Assembly (NCBI RefSeq): GCF_020102855.1
Contig: NZ_JADHZD010000007.1
Coordinates: forward strand, 124,001-188,000
Direction of reading: 5' to 3'
Length of the DNA: 64,000 nt
Origin: Nocardioides lacusdianchii
GTDB taxonomy: Bacteria; Actinomycetota; Actinomycetes; Propionibacteriales; Nocardioidaceae
Part shown: piece after piece, positions 1 to 9,000 of the stretch
How the letters are laid out: the number at the start of each line of letters is the position of its first letter
How positions within the stretch are numbered: the first letter of the stretch is position 1
Translations under genes and position numbers: made by a program
The notes under the pieces: generated by a model
Database searches by the model: none
What the model saw: the letters and a program-made list of their open reading frames with translations, nothing else
What the model was told of the DNA's origin: nothing

Positions 1-295
1 CGAAGCCGTCGAGCACGGTGCTGTAGGTGTGGGTGACGGTGGCGCCGTCAGCGCGCACCTCGGCCTTGGCGGAGCGCAGGCTCTTGCCCGGGGCCTCCTT
101 GTCGAGCACGACGATGTAGCGGTCGTCGGCCGACGTGCCGCGGACGGGAGCCAGCCCGTCGTCGGCGACGGACGCCGCGGGAGCCTCCTGCGGCTTCTCC
201 TCGGCTGCGTGGGTGACAGAGGGCGTCAGCGCGAGGGTGGCGCCGGCCAGGGAGACAGCGAGGCCGGCGGCCAGGCGGGGGTGGACAGGGTTCAT
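1..295 (-). CDS. Secreted S8 (subtilisin-like) serine protease, N-terminal part only
   Basis: Only the first 98 codons lie in the window; the gene runs off the left edge. Residues 1-30 form a signal peptide with a hydrophobic core and an Ala-X-Ala-like cleavage region around THA|AEE. From about residue 57 the sequence DDRYIVVLDKEAPG and the following AKAEVRADGATVTHTYS match the inhibitor I9 propeptide that precedes subtilisin catalytic domains. The start ATG at 293-295 has a good ribosome site (GGAAGGAACCC). The catalytic domain is outside the window, so the protease call rests on the propeptide. Expected product: exported, self-processing protease. Confidence 0.75.
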   Translation of the reverse strand, partial: MNPVHPRLAAGLAVSLAGATLALTPSVTHAAEEKPQEAPAASVADDGLAPVRGTSADDRYIVVLDKEAPGKSLRSAKAEVRADGATVTHTYSTVLDGF

Positions 296-373
296 CAAAG
301 GGTTCCTTCCCGAGAAAGATGGACGAGCAGACCCTGACCGGGCGAGCGCCCCCGCGACAAGGCTTGACCGTTC

Positions 374-386
374 CTTAACACTTAAC
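374..386. promoter_or_regulatory. AT-rich direct repeat upstream of the protease gene
   Basis: Two CTTAAC hexamers (374-379 and 381-386) form a 7-bp-period direct repeat in the 124-nt gap between the protease and the XRE gene, in an otherwise GC-rich gap. It lies about 80 nt upstream of the protease start and could be a promoter or activator site. No factor is assigned. Confidence 0.25.
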
Positions 387-419
387 TCAGGGTCCGGTGC
401 GTGCCCCGCCCGGGACGGG

Positions 420-1292
420 TCAGGAGGCCGGCCAGCTCCAGCGGATGCCCGTCGTGCCCGGTGCCGTGTCGGAGTGCACCAGGTGCGCGCGGTGGTCGTC
501 GTCGAGCGTGATCGGCTGCTCGAGACCGTCGGCGAACGACACCACGGCGGCGGGCAGCGCGCGGGGGTCGAACTCGACCTCGAGGAGGTACTCGCGCATG
601 GGCAGGCGCAGGCGCCGGGTGTACTCGCGCTCCTGCGGGCCGGGCGTGGCCGACACGACGTCGTAGGTCACGATCACCGTCTCGCCGCGTCGCAGCGGGC
701 GGAAGAAGAGCAGCTCCGCGCCGACGACGCCACCGCTGCGGTCGTGCTCGACGGCACCGAGGGAGCAGCCGCGCACCGGCCGGATCCGGGGGAGCGCCGA
801 GTCCGTGTCGTCCTGCGCGTGCATCACCACCCGGCGGTCAGGCCCGTCGACACGGGCGCGCATCGCCTGGCGCACCGTCAGGCTGACCTGGCGGCGGTCC
901 GGGCCGACGCGGAGCACGTCGTGGACCGACACCCAGGCCAGGTGGGTGTCCCAGCTGGTGTCGAGGCGACCCAGCACCGCGGCGTGCGGCTGCTCGGGCC
1001 ACAGCGTCTCGAGGCCGCGCACGGCGTGGCGCGGGGTGCGCTCGCGGGTGTCGGGCAGGGTCCGGGTCAGGTCACCGGGGCACAGCCCCAGCACCGCCTC
1101 GAGGTGCGGCAGGGCGGCCAGCGAGGACTTGCGGCCGGGGACGCTGCGTCCGGACTGCCAGTAGCTGAGGGTCGCGGCGCTGACGCTCACCCCGCGCCCG
1201 GCGAGGTGGTCGGTGATCCGCTCGAGGCTCAGCCCGCGCGCGTCGATGGCCAGCCGCAGCGCATCGGCGAAGCTGTCGAGCCTGTCGGGCAT
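420..1292 (-). CDS. XRE-type helix-turn-helix transcriptional regulator
   Basis: A 290-residue protein whose first ~70 residues read as a phage-repressor-like HTH (SFADALRLAIDARGLSLER ... SYWQSGRSVPG), the pattern of XRE DNA-binding domains. Residues 75-290 are a large domain I do not recognise, with several beta-strand-like stretches and no membrane segment. The start at ATG 1290-1292 was chosen because it begins just before the HTH; the open frame continues upstream through low-quality sequence. It is divergent from degV. The target and ligand are unknown. Confidence 0.7.
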   Translation of the reverse strand: MPDRLDSFADALRLAIDARGLSLERITDHLAGRGVSVSAATLSYWQSGRSVPGRKSSLAALPHLEAVLGLCPGDLTRTLPDTRERTPRHAVRGLETLWPEQPHAAVLGRLDTSWDTHLAWVSVHDVLRVGPDRRQVSLTVRQAMRARVDGPDRRVVMHAQDDTDSALPRIRPVRGCSLGAVEHDRSGGVVGAELLFFRPLRRGETVIVTYDVVSATPGPQEREYTRRLRLPMREYLLEVEFDPRALPAAVVSFADGLEQPITLDDDHRAHLVHSDTAPGTTGIRWSWPAS

Positions 1293-1377
1293 CTGGACAT
1301 CCAAGCGGAGGCCGCCAAGCCGCGGCAAGGCGGACGGGCCGCGCTGCCAGGTGGTGCGAGCCACTAGCCTTCGGGGT

Positions 1378-2241
1378 GTGTCCGGCACCGTCATCGTCAC
1401 CGACTCGACCGCGAGCCTGCCCGCCGAGGTGGCGCTGGAGCGCGGCATCCGGGTCGTGCCGCTGCAGGTCGTGATCGGGGCCCGGGTGCTCGACGAGGGA
1501 CCCGACGGCGCGACTCCTGACGTGGTCGCCGAGGCGCTGCGCGAGTTCGTGCCGGTCAGCACCTCGAGGCCCTCGCCCGCCCTCCTGGCCGAGGTCTACC
1601 GGGAGCTGGCAGCGGCCGGTGCGGACGAGATCGTCTCGGTGCACCTCTCGCGCGAGATGAGCGGCACCTTCGAGTCCGCCCAGCTCGCCGCCCGCGAGGT
1701 CGACGTGCCCGTGCACGTGGTCGACTCCGGCCAGGTCGGGATCGCCACCGGCTACGCCGCGCTGACCGCCGCCGACGTGCGTGACACGGGCGGCAGCGGC
1801 GAGGTGGCGGCCGAGGCGGCGCGGGCGCGCGGTCTCGCCGCGACCTCGCTCTTCTACGTCGACACCCTGGAGTACCTGCGCCGCGGCGGCCGGATCGGCG
1901 CAGCGGCCGCGATCTTCGGCAGCGCGCTGTCGGTGAAGCCCCTGCTCGAGATCGCGGACGGCAGGGTCGTGCCGCGCGAGCGGGTGCGTACGGCGTCGCG
2001 CGCCCTCGCCCGGCTGGCCGACCTCGCGGTGGAGGCGGCGGGCGACGCGGCGGTCGACGTCTGCGTCTCGCACCTCGCCAACGCCGACCGTGCCGAGGAG
2101 CTGGCCGCCGCGCTCACCGAGCGGCTGGCCGCCGGCCTGGAGGGGCGCGAGGTGATGTGCGGCGAGCTGGGCGCGGTGCTCGGCGCCCACGTCGGTCCCG
2201 GCATGGTCGCGGTCTGCGTCTCGCCGCGTCCGACATCCTGA
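1378..2241 (+). CDS. DegV family protein (fatty-acid binding)
   Basis: A 287-residue protein with the DegV hallmarks: DSTASLP at the N-terminus, the TSRPSPALLAEVY motif, and the long central motif FYVDTLEYLRRGGRIG followed by SVKPLLEI. Family members bind a fatty acid in a cleft between two domains; in some firmicutes they (FakB) present it to the kinase FakA. No FakA-like gene is next to it here. The GTG start at 1378 has a -10-like TAGCCT at 1365-1370, 7 nt upstream, and no Shine-Dalgarno, suggesting a leaderless message. Confidence 0.88.
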   Translation: MSGTVIVTDSTASLPAEVALERGIRVVPLQVVIGARVLDEGPDGATPDVVAEALREFVPVSTSRPSPALLAEVYRELAAAGADEIVSVHLSREMSGTFESAQLAAREVDVPVHVVDSGQVGIATGYAALTAADVRDTGGSGEVAAEAARARGLAATSLFYVDTLEYLRRGGRIGAAAAIFGSALSVKPLLEIADGRVVPRERVRTASRALARLADLAVEAAGDAAVDVCVSHLANADRAEELAAALTERLAAGLEGREVMCGELGAVLGAHVGPGMVAVCVSPRPTS

Positions 2242-2305
2242 CGGCTGTCCACAGATCGTCCTGCACCCCTGTCGGTGGCGGCGTCGGCCTTCCTAGCGTG
2301 GAGGC

Positions 2306-3217
2306 ATGCGCCGAAACCAGTCGTCCGCCGAGCACGCCGAGGCGGTGTCGCGGCGGCTCGCCTCGCTCAGTGCCGAGCTCGCGGCGGTCCGCGGGGAGCC
2401 GCCCGCGGGGGAGCCGGCGTCCGGCGAGCCCTGGCCGCACACGCGGGTGCGCGACCGCGGTGGCGACGTCGGGCCCGCGGCCGCCCCGCCCGTCGCCCCA
2501 TCCGTCGCGCTACCCGTGGCGCTGCCGGTCCCGGGGCGCCACGCGTCGCGACGGGTGCGGATCGGCGGGCTCCAGCTCGGTCCGGTGCACCTCGCGGTGG
2601 TGGCCGTCGTTGCCGCGGTGGCGGTCGGGCTCGCTGCCTGGTGGGCCGTGCGGGACCAGGCCGAGGCGGTCCCTGTGCGCGTCGACGCCTCCGCGCCGGC
2701 GCCGCTGACGTCGCTGAGCCCCGACGACTCGGAGACCGACGCGGGTGCTGACAGCGGCTCCGGGGCGACCGGCGACGGGACCGAGGAGACGGGGGAGGTG
2801 GTGGTCGACGTGGCCGGCAAGGTCCGCCGGCCGGGCATCGCGGTGCTGCCGGTGGGGTCGCGGGTCGTCGACGCGCTGGAGGCGGCCGGGGGAGCCCGGC
2901 GCGGCGTCGACCTCACCGGGCTCAACCTCGCCCGCCCGCTCGTCGACGGGGAGCAGGTGCTGGTGGGAGTGGCGCCGGCGCCCGGGGTCGCCGGCACCCT
3001 GACGTCCCCCGCCCCGGAAGGCGGGGCGCTGGTCAACCTCAACTCCGCCGACCTCGCCGCGCTCGACACGCTGCCGGGTGTGGGGCCGGTGACGGCCGAG
3101 GCGATCGTGTCGTGGCGCGAGGACAACGGCGGGTTCACCTCGGTGGAGGAGCTGCTCGAGGTGGACGGCATCGGGGAGGCGACCCTCGAGGACCTCGCGC
3201 CGCTCGTCACCCTCTGA
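2306..3217 (+). CDS. comEA: ComEA-like DNA-binding competence protein
   Basis: A 303-residue protein. It has a cytoplasmic N-terminus of ~90 residues and one membrane segment (about 95-115, LAVVAVVAAVAVGLAAWWAV). A Ser/Asp/Glu-rich linker leads to an SLBB-like domain (about 165-215, VVVDVAGKVRRPG). The C-terminus carries paired helix-hairpin-helix motifs (about 240-303, LDTLPGVGPVTAEAIVSW). This is the ComEA layout: a membrane-anchored receptor that binds incoming double-stranded DNA. It sits 3 nt before comEC, so the two are co-transcribed. The long N-terminal cytoplasmic extension is more than Bacillus ComEA has. TAGCGT at 2294-2299 lies 6 nt before the ATG. Confidence 0.9.
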   Translation: MRRNQSSAEHAEAVSRRLASLSAELAAVRGEPPAGEPASGEPWPHTRVRDRGGDVGPAAAPPVAPSVALPVALPVPGRHASRRVRIGGLQLGPVHLAVVAVVAAVAVGLAAWWAVRDQAEAVPVRVDASAPAPLTSLSPDDSETDAGADSGSGATGDGTEETGEVVVDVAGKVRRPGIAVLPVGSRVVDALEAAGGARRGVDLTGLNLARPLVDGEQVLVGVAPAPGVAGTLTSPAPEGGALVNLNSADLAALDTLPGVGPVTAEAIVSWREDNGGFTSVEELLEVDGIGEATLEDLAPLVTL

Positions 3218-3220
3218 CCC

Positions 3221-5488
3221 GTGCCCGACCTGCGCGCGGTCGCGCTCGGTGTCGGCGCGTGGGCGGGGGCGCTCCTCGTGCTGCTACTGCCGGGGTGGGT
3301 CGCCCTCGGTGCTGTGGTGGTGGTCGTCCTCGTCGCGGTGCTGCTCGTCGCTCGGCGCACCGTCGCTCCGGCGTGGCTCGGGCCGGTGGCCGCGCTGGCG
3401 GCGGTCGCTGGTGTCGCCACGCTCCAGCTCACCCTGGTCGCGACCTCGCCGCTCACCGCGCTCGCCGAGGAGTCGGCGGTCGTCGACGTGAGGCTCGAGC
3501 TCACCTCCGACGTACGCGTCGTGGCGGGACGCTACGGCGACCTCCAGGTCGTGCAAGCCACGGTGTCGCGGGTCGAGGGCCGCGGCACCGCTTGGGCGCT
3601 GACCGCGCCGGTGGTGGTGATGGCGGGCGCGGACTGGCCGCGCCTGCCGCTCGGCACCACGCTGGAGACCACGGCCCGGCTGGTCCCCGGTGACGGCGAG
3701 GAGGCCGCGCTGGTGCGCCCGACCGGGGAGCCCCGCGTGGTGGCCGGTCCGGACGTGTGGTGGGACGCCGCAGCAGCCGTACGCCGCTCGGTGCGTGCCG
3801 CGGTCGCCGGCCGGGACGCCGACGCGCGCGAGCTGGTTCCGGCCCTGGTGGTGGGCGACGACGGTGGTCTCGACCCGGACCTCGCGGACGACTTCCGCAC
3901 GACCGGCCTCACGCACCTGCTCGCGGTGAGCGGCACCAACCTCACCCTCGTGGTCGGCGCCCTGCTCATCCTCGGCCGCTGGCTGGGCGTGCGCGGTCGC
4001 TGGCTGCACGTGCTGGCCGCCGTCGGCATCGCCGGCTTCGTGCTGACCGCGCGCGCCGAGCCCAGCGTCGTACGCGCTGCGGCGATGGGGACCGTCGCGC
4101 TCATCGGGATGGGCAGCAACGGCCGCTCACGCGGGACGCGCGGGCTCGGGGTGGCGGTGCTCGCCCTGCTCCTGCTCTGGCCACGGCTGGCGGTGACGGC
4201 CGGCTTCGCGCTCTCCGTGCTCGCCACGGCCGGGATCCTGCTCCTCGCGCCGGTGTGGCGCGACGCCCTTCGCCGGTGGACACCACGGTGGGTGGCCGAG
4301 GCGGTCTCGGTGCCGTTGGCGGCGCAGGTGGCGTGCACCCCGGTGGTGGCGGCGCTGTCCGGCCAGGTCAGCCTCGTCGCGGTCGGCGCCAACCTGCTGG
4401 CCGCACCGGCCGTCGCGCCGGCCACCGTCCTCGGCCTCGGCGGCGGGCTGCTCGGGCTGGTGTGGGCGCCGCTGGGGGTCGTGGTCGGTGCGCCTGCCGC
4501 GTGGTCGGCGGGATGGATCATCACGGTCGCCCGCTGGGGCGCGGCGGTCCCGACCGCCGCCATCGACTGGGGCACCGGACCGCTGGCGCTGCTCGCCCTC
4601 ACCCTCGCATGCCTGGTGTCCGTGCCGCTGGCGCCGAGGCTCCTCGGCAACCCCGCCTCCACGCTGGCGTGCACCGGTCTGCTCGTGGTGGTGATGCTCG
4701 TGCGGCCACCCACACCCGGCTGGCCGCCCGAGGGGTGGGTGCTGGCCGCCTGCGACGTGGGGCAGGGCGACGGCCTGGTGCTGCGGGCGGGAGAGCGCGC
4801 GGCCGTGGTGGTCGACGCGGGCCCCGACCCGGCCGCGATGGACGCCTGCCTCGACCGGCTCGAGGTCGAGGAGGTGCCGCTGCTGCTGCTCACCCACTTC
4901 CACGCCGATCACGTCGAAGGGGTGGCGGGGGTGCTGGAGGGGCGCGAGGTCGGGGTGGTCGAGGGGACCGGGCTGCTCGACCCCGTCGCCGGGGTGGAGG
5001 CGGTGGAGGCTGCGGCGGGGCGTGACCCGGACGTGGCGGCGTACGGCGGCACGCGCAGGTTCGGCGACGTCGTCCTCCAGGCGGTGTGGCCGCCCCCGGG
5101 GGCCGGCCGCACGGACCCCAGCGAGAGCGCGCCCAACAACGCCAGCGTCGTGGTGCTGGCCGAGGTCGGCGGCCTGCGGGTCCTGCTGACCGGGGACGTC
5201 GAGCCGTCGGCGCAGGCGGCGCTGGCGCGCGACGTGGCGGGCCTGCAGGTCGACGTCCTCAAGGTGCCTCACCACGGGAGCCGGCATCAGGACCTCGACT
5301 GGCTGACGTCGCTGCGGGCGAGGGTGGCGCTGGTGTCGGTGGGGGAGGACAACGACTACGGGCACCCGGCGCCCGACGTCCTTGCCGCCCTGGACGCGGC
5401 GGGCGCGGAGGTGTGGCGTACGGACCTGGCGGGCGACGTCGTCGTGGTGGTGCGACGGGGCGAGGTCGGTGTCGTCACCCGCGACTAG
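3221..5488 (+). CDS. comEC: ComEC/Rec2 DNA-translocation channel
   Basis: A 755-residue polytopic membrane protein. The N-terminus has several membrane helices and a soluble DUF4131-like part. The Competence domain follows with the conserved stretch TGLTHLLAVSGTNLTLVVGA and many helices. The C-terminal ~250 residues are a metallo-beta-lactamase-like domain (ACDVGQGDGLVL, THFHADHVEG, HHGSRH). ComEC carries one DNA strand across the membrane, and its beta-lactamase-like domain is thought to degrade the other. The GTG start lies 3 nt after the comEA stop. Its TAG stop is also the first half of the predicted -10 (TAGGCT) of holA. Confidence 0.93.
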   Translation: MPDLRAVALGVGAWAGALLVLLLPGWVALGAVVVVVLVAVLLVARRTVAPAWLGPVAALAAVAGVATLQLTLVATSPLTALAEESAVVDVRLELTSDVRVVAGRYGDLQVVQATVSRVEGRGTAWALTAPVVVMAGADWPRLPLGTTLETTARLVPGDGEEAALVRPTGEPRVVAGPDVWWDAAAAVRRSVRAAVAGRDADARELVPALVVGDDGGLDPDLADDFRTTGLTHLLAVSGTNLTLVVGALLILGRWLGVRGRWLHVLAAVGIAGFVLTARAEPSVVRAAAMGTVALIGMGSNGRSRGTRGLGVAVLALLLLWPRLAVTAGFALSVLATAGILLLAPVWRDALRRWTPRWVAEAVSVPLAAQVACTPVVAALSGQVSLVAVGANLLAAPAVAPATVLGLGGGLLGLVWAPLGVVVGAPAAWSAGWIITVARWGAAVPTAAIDWGTGPLALLALTLACLVSVPLAPRLLGNPASTLACTGLLVVVMLVRPPTPGWPPEGWVLAACDVGQGDGLVLRAGERAAVVVDAGPDPAAMDACLDRLEVEEVPLLLLTHFHADHVEGVAGVLEGREVGVVEGTGLLDPVAGVEAVEAAAGRDPDVAAYGGTRRFGDVVLQAVWPPPGAGRTDPSESAPNNASVVVLAEVGGLRVLLTGDVEPSAQAALARDVAGLQVDVLKVPHHGSRHQDLDWLTSLRARVALVSVGEDNDYGHPAPDVLAALDAAGAEVWRTDLAGDVVVVVRRGEVGVVTRD

Positions 5489-5500
5489 GCTGGCCCCACC

Positions 5501-6487
5501 ATGGCTCGCACTCCCTCCGCCGCTCAGGTCCTCGGCCGCGTCGTCCTCGTGACGGGCAAGGAGGAATACCTCTCCGCGCGCACGGTCGGCTCGGTCCGCG
5601 AGGCCGTCCGGACCCACGACGCGGAGGCCGAGCTCGCCGAGTCGGCTGCCTCCGAGCTCACACTGGCCTCGCTGGGCGAGATGTCCGCGCCGTCACTCTT
5701 CTCCTCCATCCGTTGCGTGGTCGTGCGCGGCCTGGAGGACCTGCCCGACGAGTCCGTCGACGGCCTGCTGTCCTACTGCGCCGCCCCGGCCGACGACGTC
5801 GCGCTCGTGCTGGTGCACTCCGGCGGGCAGAAGGGCAGCGGCGTGCTCACCAAGCTGCGCAAGCTCGCGGCCGTGACGGAGGTGAAGTCGGAGGAGATCA
5901 AGGCCAGCGAGATGCCCGGCTTCGTGACATCGGAGGTCGCCACCCACGGCGCGAAGATCACCTCGGACGCCGCCACCTTCCTCGTGCAGGCCATCGGCCA
6001 CGACCTGCGTTCGCTGGCGGCTGCGGCCGACCAGCTCACCAACGACTATCCCGGCGAGCAGCTCACGGTCGAGAAGGTCCAGCGCTACTTCGGCGGCCGC
6101 GCGGAGGCCAAGTCCTTCACCGTCGCCGACGCCGCCTTCTCCGGCAAGCGCGCGCTCGCGCTCGAGGAGCTGCGGTGGGCGCTCGACACCGGCACCGCGG
6201 GCGTGCTCGTGACGTCCGCGATGGCGGCCTCGGCACGGAGCCTGGCGCGCTACCTCGGCGCCTCCCGTGGCGCGCGTGACGGCGACCTCGCCCGCGACCT
6301 CGGCGTGCCCCCGTGGAAGGTGCGGACCGTGCGCGAGCAGTCGCGCGCCTGGTCGCCGGAGGGCATCGCCGCCGCCGTGCGCGCGGTCGCGGTCGCCGAC
6401 GCCGACATCAAGGGCCAGGCCCACGACGCGTCCTACACGCTCGAGCGGCTGGTCCTCACCGTGGCCGGGCTGCGCGAGACCCGCTGA
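5501..6487 (+). CDS. holA: DNA polymerase III delta subunit
   Basis: A 328-residue protein of the clamp-loader delta family. Features seen are VLVTGKEEYLSARTV at the N-terminus, SLFSSIRCVVVRGLE, and a C-terminal collar with TLERLVLTVAGLR. It opens the beta clamp in the clamp-loader complex. The position after comEA-comEC is the usual bacterial order. TAGGCT at 5486-5491 lies 9 nt before the ATG and overlaps the comEC stop codon, so holA may have its own near-leaderless promoter as well as read-through. Confidence 0.92.
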   Translation: MARTPSAAQVLGRVVLVTGKEEYLSARTVGSVREAVRTHDAEAELAESAASELTLASLGEMSAPSLFSSIRCVVVRGLEDLPDESVDGLLSYCAAPADDVALVLVHSGGQKGSGVLTKLRKLAAVTEVKSEEIKASEMPGFVTSEVATHGAKITSDAATFLVQAIGHDLRSLAAAADQLTNDYPGEQLTVEKVQRYFGGRAEAKSFTVADAAFSGKRALALEELRWALDTGTAGVLVTSAMAASARSLARYLGASRGARDGDLARDLGVPPWKVRTVREQSRAWSPEGIAAAVRAVAVADADIKGQAHDASYTLERLVLTVAGLRETR

Positions 6488-6514
6488 GGCCCGCGACCGG
6501 CCGGAAATGCGAAA

Positions 6515-6535
6515 CACCCGCCACGGGGGCGGGTG
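6515..6535 (-). terminator. Terminator of rpsT
   Basis: Inverted repeat CACCCGCC (6515-6522) / GGCGGGTG (6528-6535) with a 5-nt loop, followed on the minus strand by TTTCGCATTT. It sits between the convergent holA and rpsT genes and has the tail orientation of rpsT. Confidence 0.7.
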
Positions 6536-6554
6536 CTTGCGGAAGAGGGACGAC

Positions 6555-6815
6555 TCAGAGCGAGGCGGCCTTCTTGGCGATCGACGACTTGCGGTTGGCG
6601 GCCTGGTTCGAGTGGATGACACCCTTCGAGGCGGCCTTGTCGAGGGCCTTCATGGCGTCGCGGCTGGCAGCCACGGCGCCGTCCTTGTCGCCAGCCTCGG
6701 ACAGCTCGCGGAACTTGCGAACGGCGGTCTTCAGGCGCGACTTCACGGCCTGGTTGCGCTGGCGCGCCTTCTCGTTCTGCTTGTTGCGCTTGATCTGGGA
6801 CTTGATGTTCGCCAC
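6555..6815 (-). CDS. rpsT: 30S ribosomal protein S20
   Basis: An 86-residue basic protein beginning [18 protein letters not shown] and ending with the conserved region [19 protein letters not shown]. This is full-length S20, which binds 16S rRNA early in 30S assembly. It starts with GTG preceded by GAGGATC as ribosome site. It is a single-gene unit, convergent with holA, as in many actinobacteria. Confidence 0.97.
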   Translation of the reverse strand: MANIKSQIKRNKQNEKARQRNQAVKSRLKTAVRKFRELSEAGDKDGAVAASRDAMKALDKAASKGVIHSNQAANRKSSIAKKAASL

Positions 6816-6971
6816 GTGTGGATCCTCGGATGCTCGAACTGGTCTGGAATGGAAGTCTGGTGCTGTCGGCTGCCTGGCAACCCCGGTCAGGGGCGGGCGC
6901 CGGACACGCAGGGAGAAACTCTACCGTCAGGCCTCGTGCGCGCCCAAATCCGTCGTGCGCCGCGGACCGCG

Positions 6972-7916
6972 TCAGCGGCCGGTGCGACGAGCGACGGCCT
7001 CCAGCATGCGCCGCGACTCCCGGATCCGGAAATCGTTGAGCGTCGGGAGGTTGACGTCGACGGCGACGAGCGAGCGCAGCGCCATGTGGGAGGCGAAGCC
7101 GGCGAGGAAGGCGGTGACCGCCTCGTCCCCTGTCTCGGCCAGGGCGGGGGAGGTGGCGAGCGAGTCGTCGAACCACGGCTCCTCGACGCGCTCGAGCCGG
7201 GCGAGGAGCGGGTCCACCCAGGCGGGGCCGCGCGCGGTGACACCCCAGTCGAGGAACACGACCTCGCCGCCCGGGCGCCGGAGCATGTTGTCGATGCGGA
7301 TGTCCCAGTGGGCCAGGTGCGGCATCGGCGTGCGCGCCTGCTCGCGCAGGACCTCCGCCCATCCGTGCGGGTCGGTGCGCAGCCACCTCGGCACCGGCAC
7401 CTCGTCCGGCGCGTCGGCGAGCGAGTCGAGGCTGTCGGCCCACGTGCCGAGGACGTGCGCCACGTCGACGAGGTCGACCGTCGTCGGGACGTGGCGGTGC
7501 CGCAGGACCTCGGAGAGCCTGTCGGTGCCGGTGAGCACCTCCGCGAGCTCGGCGGGATCGGTGAAGTCGGGATGGCGCCCCTCGACGTCCTCGATCAGCA
7601 GTGCCACCCATGCCCCGTCGTCGTACGCCGCTCGCATGCGCGCCCACAGCGGGTGCTCGCCGAGGTGCTCGAGCACCGCCGCCTCGCGGCGGAACAGGCC
7701 GAGGGTGTCGGGGTTGAGCTCGGACCCGACCGCCTTGACGAAGGCGCGGGTGCCGTCGGCGCAGGTCAGCCGTGTCGCGCAGCCCGGGGACATGCCGCCC
7801 ACCTGCTCGGCGGTGCCGACGACGGGGGAGCCCAGCTCGTGCTCGACCCATGCGCGCACCGTGGCCGGCACGGCGGCGTACGGCCGGCGTACACCGACCG
7901 CGCGGGGTGCGCTCAC
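6972..7916 (-). CDS. APH/choline-kinase-like phosphotransferase (second of a tandem pair)
   Basis: A 314-residue kinase-fold protein. It shows a nucleotide-binding N-lobe (GCATRLTCADGTRAFVKAVG), the catalytic loop HWDIRIDNML with the Brenner-type HxDxxxxN pattern, and VVFLDWG supplying the metal-binding Asp. Such proteins phosphorylate small molecules; the substrate cannot be read from sequence and antibiotic resistance should not be assumed. The GTG start overlaps the stop of the upstream paralogue (GTGA), so the two are translationally coupled. Confidence 0.8.
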   Translation of the reverse strand: MSAPRAVGVRRPYAAVPATVRAWVEHELGSPVVGTAEQVGGMSPGCATRLTCADGTRAFVKAVGSELNPDTLGLFRREAAVLEHLGEHPLWARMRAAYDDGAWVALLIEDVEGRHPDFTDPAELAEVLTGTDRLSEVLRHRHVPTTVDLVDVAHVLGTWADSLDSLADAPDEVPVPRWLRTDPHGWAEVLREQARTPMPHLAHWDIRIDNMLRRPGGEVVFLDWGVTARGPAWVDPLLARLERVEEPWFDDSLATSPALAETGDEAVTAFLAGFASHMALRSLVAVDVNLPTLNDFRIRESRRMLEAVARRTGR

Positions 7917-8875
7917 GACCAGCTCCGGCGCTCCGACAGCCAGTCCCAGCACACCTCGCCCTGCCAGCGCTGGTGGTCGCGGATGTGCGGCGAGGTGGGC
8001 GGGACCGGCAGCTCGCACTGGGAGAGGAAGTAGCCGACGTAGAGGGCGAGGTTGATGTCCAGCACCTCGGGGTCGAGGTCGCGCAGGAGCCGCCGCTCGG
8101 CGATCACCCCGTCGACGTCGATGCCCTCCCCGCGCGGACCGATGAGGGCGGCGAACGAGTCGAACCACGCGGCGCCGCGCACCGGCCAGTTCCAGTCGCA
8201 CAGGAGCGCGCGGCCGTCGGCGTCGATGAGGACGTTGTCGGAGCGCACGTCGGTGTGGACGAGCGTGTCGCCGCCGACGACCTCGGCGTAGCGGCGTGCC
8301 AGCGCCTCCGCCTCGGCGAGGCGCACAGGGTCCAGGTCGGTGCGGTCACGGTGGATCGACTCCCAGCCGTCCAGCAGCGGAGCGAAGTCGGCCTCGGCCG
8401 TGTCGAGGGCGAGGCCGGCGGGCGCCGGGGTCAGCACGTCGGCGACGACCTCCAACGAGTCGAGGAGCGCGTCGAGGTCGCCAGCCCGCCAGGGGCGGTG
8501 CGGCGCCCGCGCGGCGACGTGCTCGATGCCGAGCACGACCCAGTCGTCGTCGAGGTGCCAGAGCAGGCGGGGTGCCGGGACGCCGGTGGGCAGGGCGGCG
8601 AGCTTGCGCGCCTCCTCGCGGTAGGAGTCGGCGAACATCCGCTGCGCCTTGACGGACGCGGCCTTCACGAAGTGGCGCGAGCCGTCCTCGCAGACGAGCA
8701 CGGAGGCGAAGCCCGGCGTGAAGCCGCTGGTCTGGGAGGTCGCCGTGGCGACGGGGGAGCCGCACTTGCGCTCGATGTAGGCACGGAGGTTGGCCGGGAG
8801 GAAGGGCCACTCGAGGCGCCGGGCGGTCCGGTCGGGCGGGACGGGGTAGGGCGCGACGGGTGCGGTGCGGGACAT
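7913..8875 (-). CDS. APH/choline-kinase-like phosphotransferase (first of a tandem pair)
   Basis: A 320-residue protein homologous to the gene that follows it. It has an N-lobe with SGFTPGFASVLVCEDGSRHF and VKAAS, the catalytic loop HTDVRSDNVLID and LLCDWNWP. HxDxxxxN and the metal-binding Asp are intact, so it should be active. The start ATG (8873-8875) has AGAGGA as ribosome site. The two genes probably arose by duplication and form an operon. The substrate is unknown. Confidence 0.8.
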   Translation of the reverse strand: MSRTAPVAPYPVPPDRTARRLEWPFLPANLRAYIERKCGSPVATATSQTSGFTPGFASVLVCEDGSRHFVKAASVKAQRMFADSYREEARKLAALPTGVPAPRLLWHLDDDWVVLGIEHVAARAPHRPWRAGDLDALLDSLEVVADVLTPAPAGLALDTAEADFAPLLDGWESIHRDRTDLDPVRLAEAEALARRYAEVVGGDTLVHTDVRSDNVLIDADGRALLCDWNWPVRGAAWFDSFAALIGPRGEGIDVDGVIAERRLLRDLDPEVLDINLALYVGYFLSQCELPVPPTSPHIRDHQRWQGEVCWDWLSERRSWS

Positions 8876-9000
8876 GTGCGGAATCCTCTCCCACCGACCT
8901 GTGAGGGACGAACCGATATCCGCCGGCCCGCCTCGTCGGGGACAGCTGCCCGGTGAAACCCGTGTGCGCCGCGGACCGGCGGCGGGGAAGGATGGCGCCC

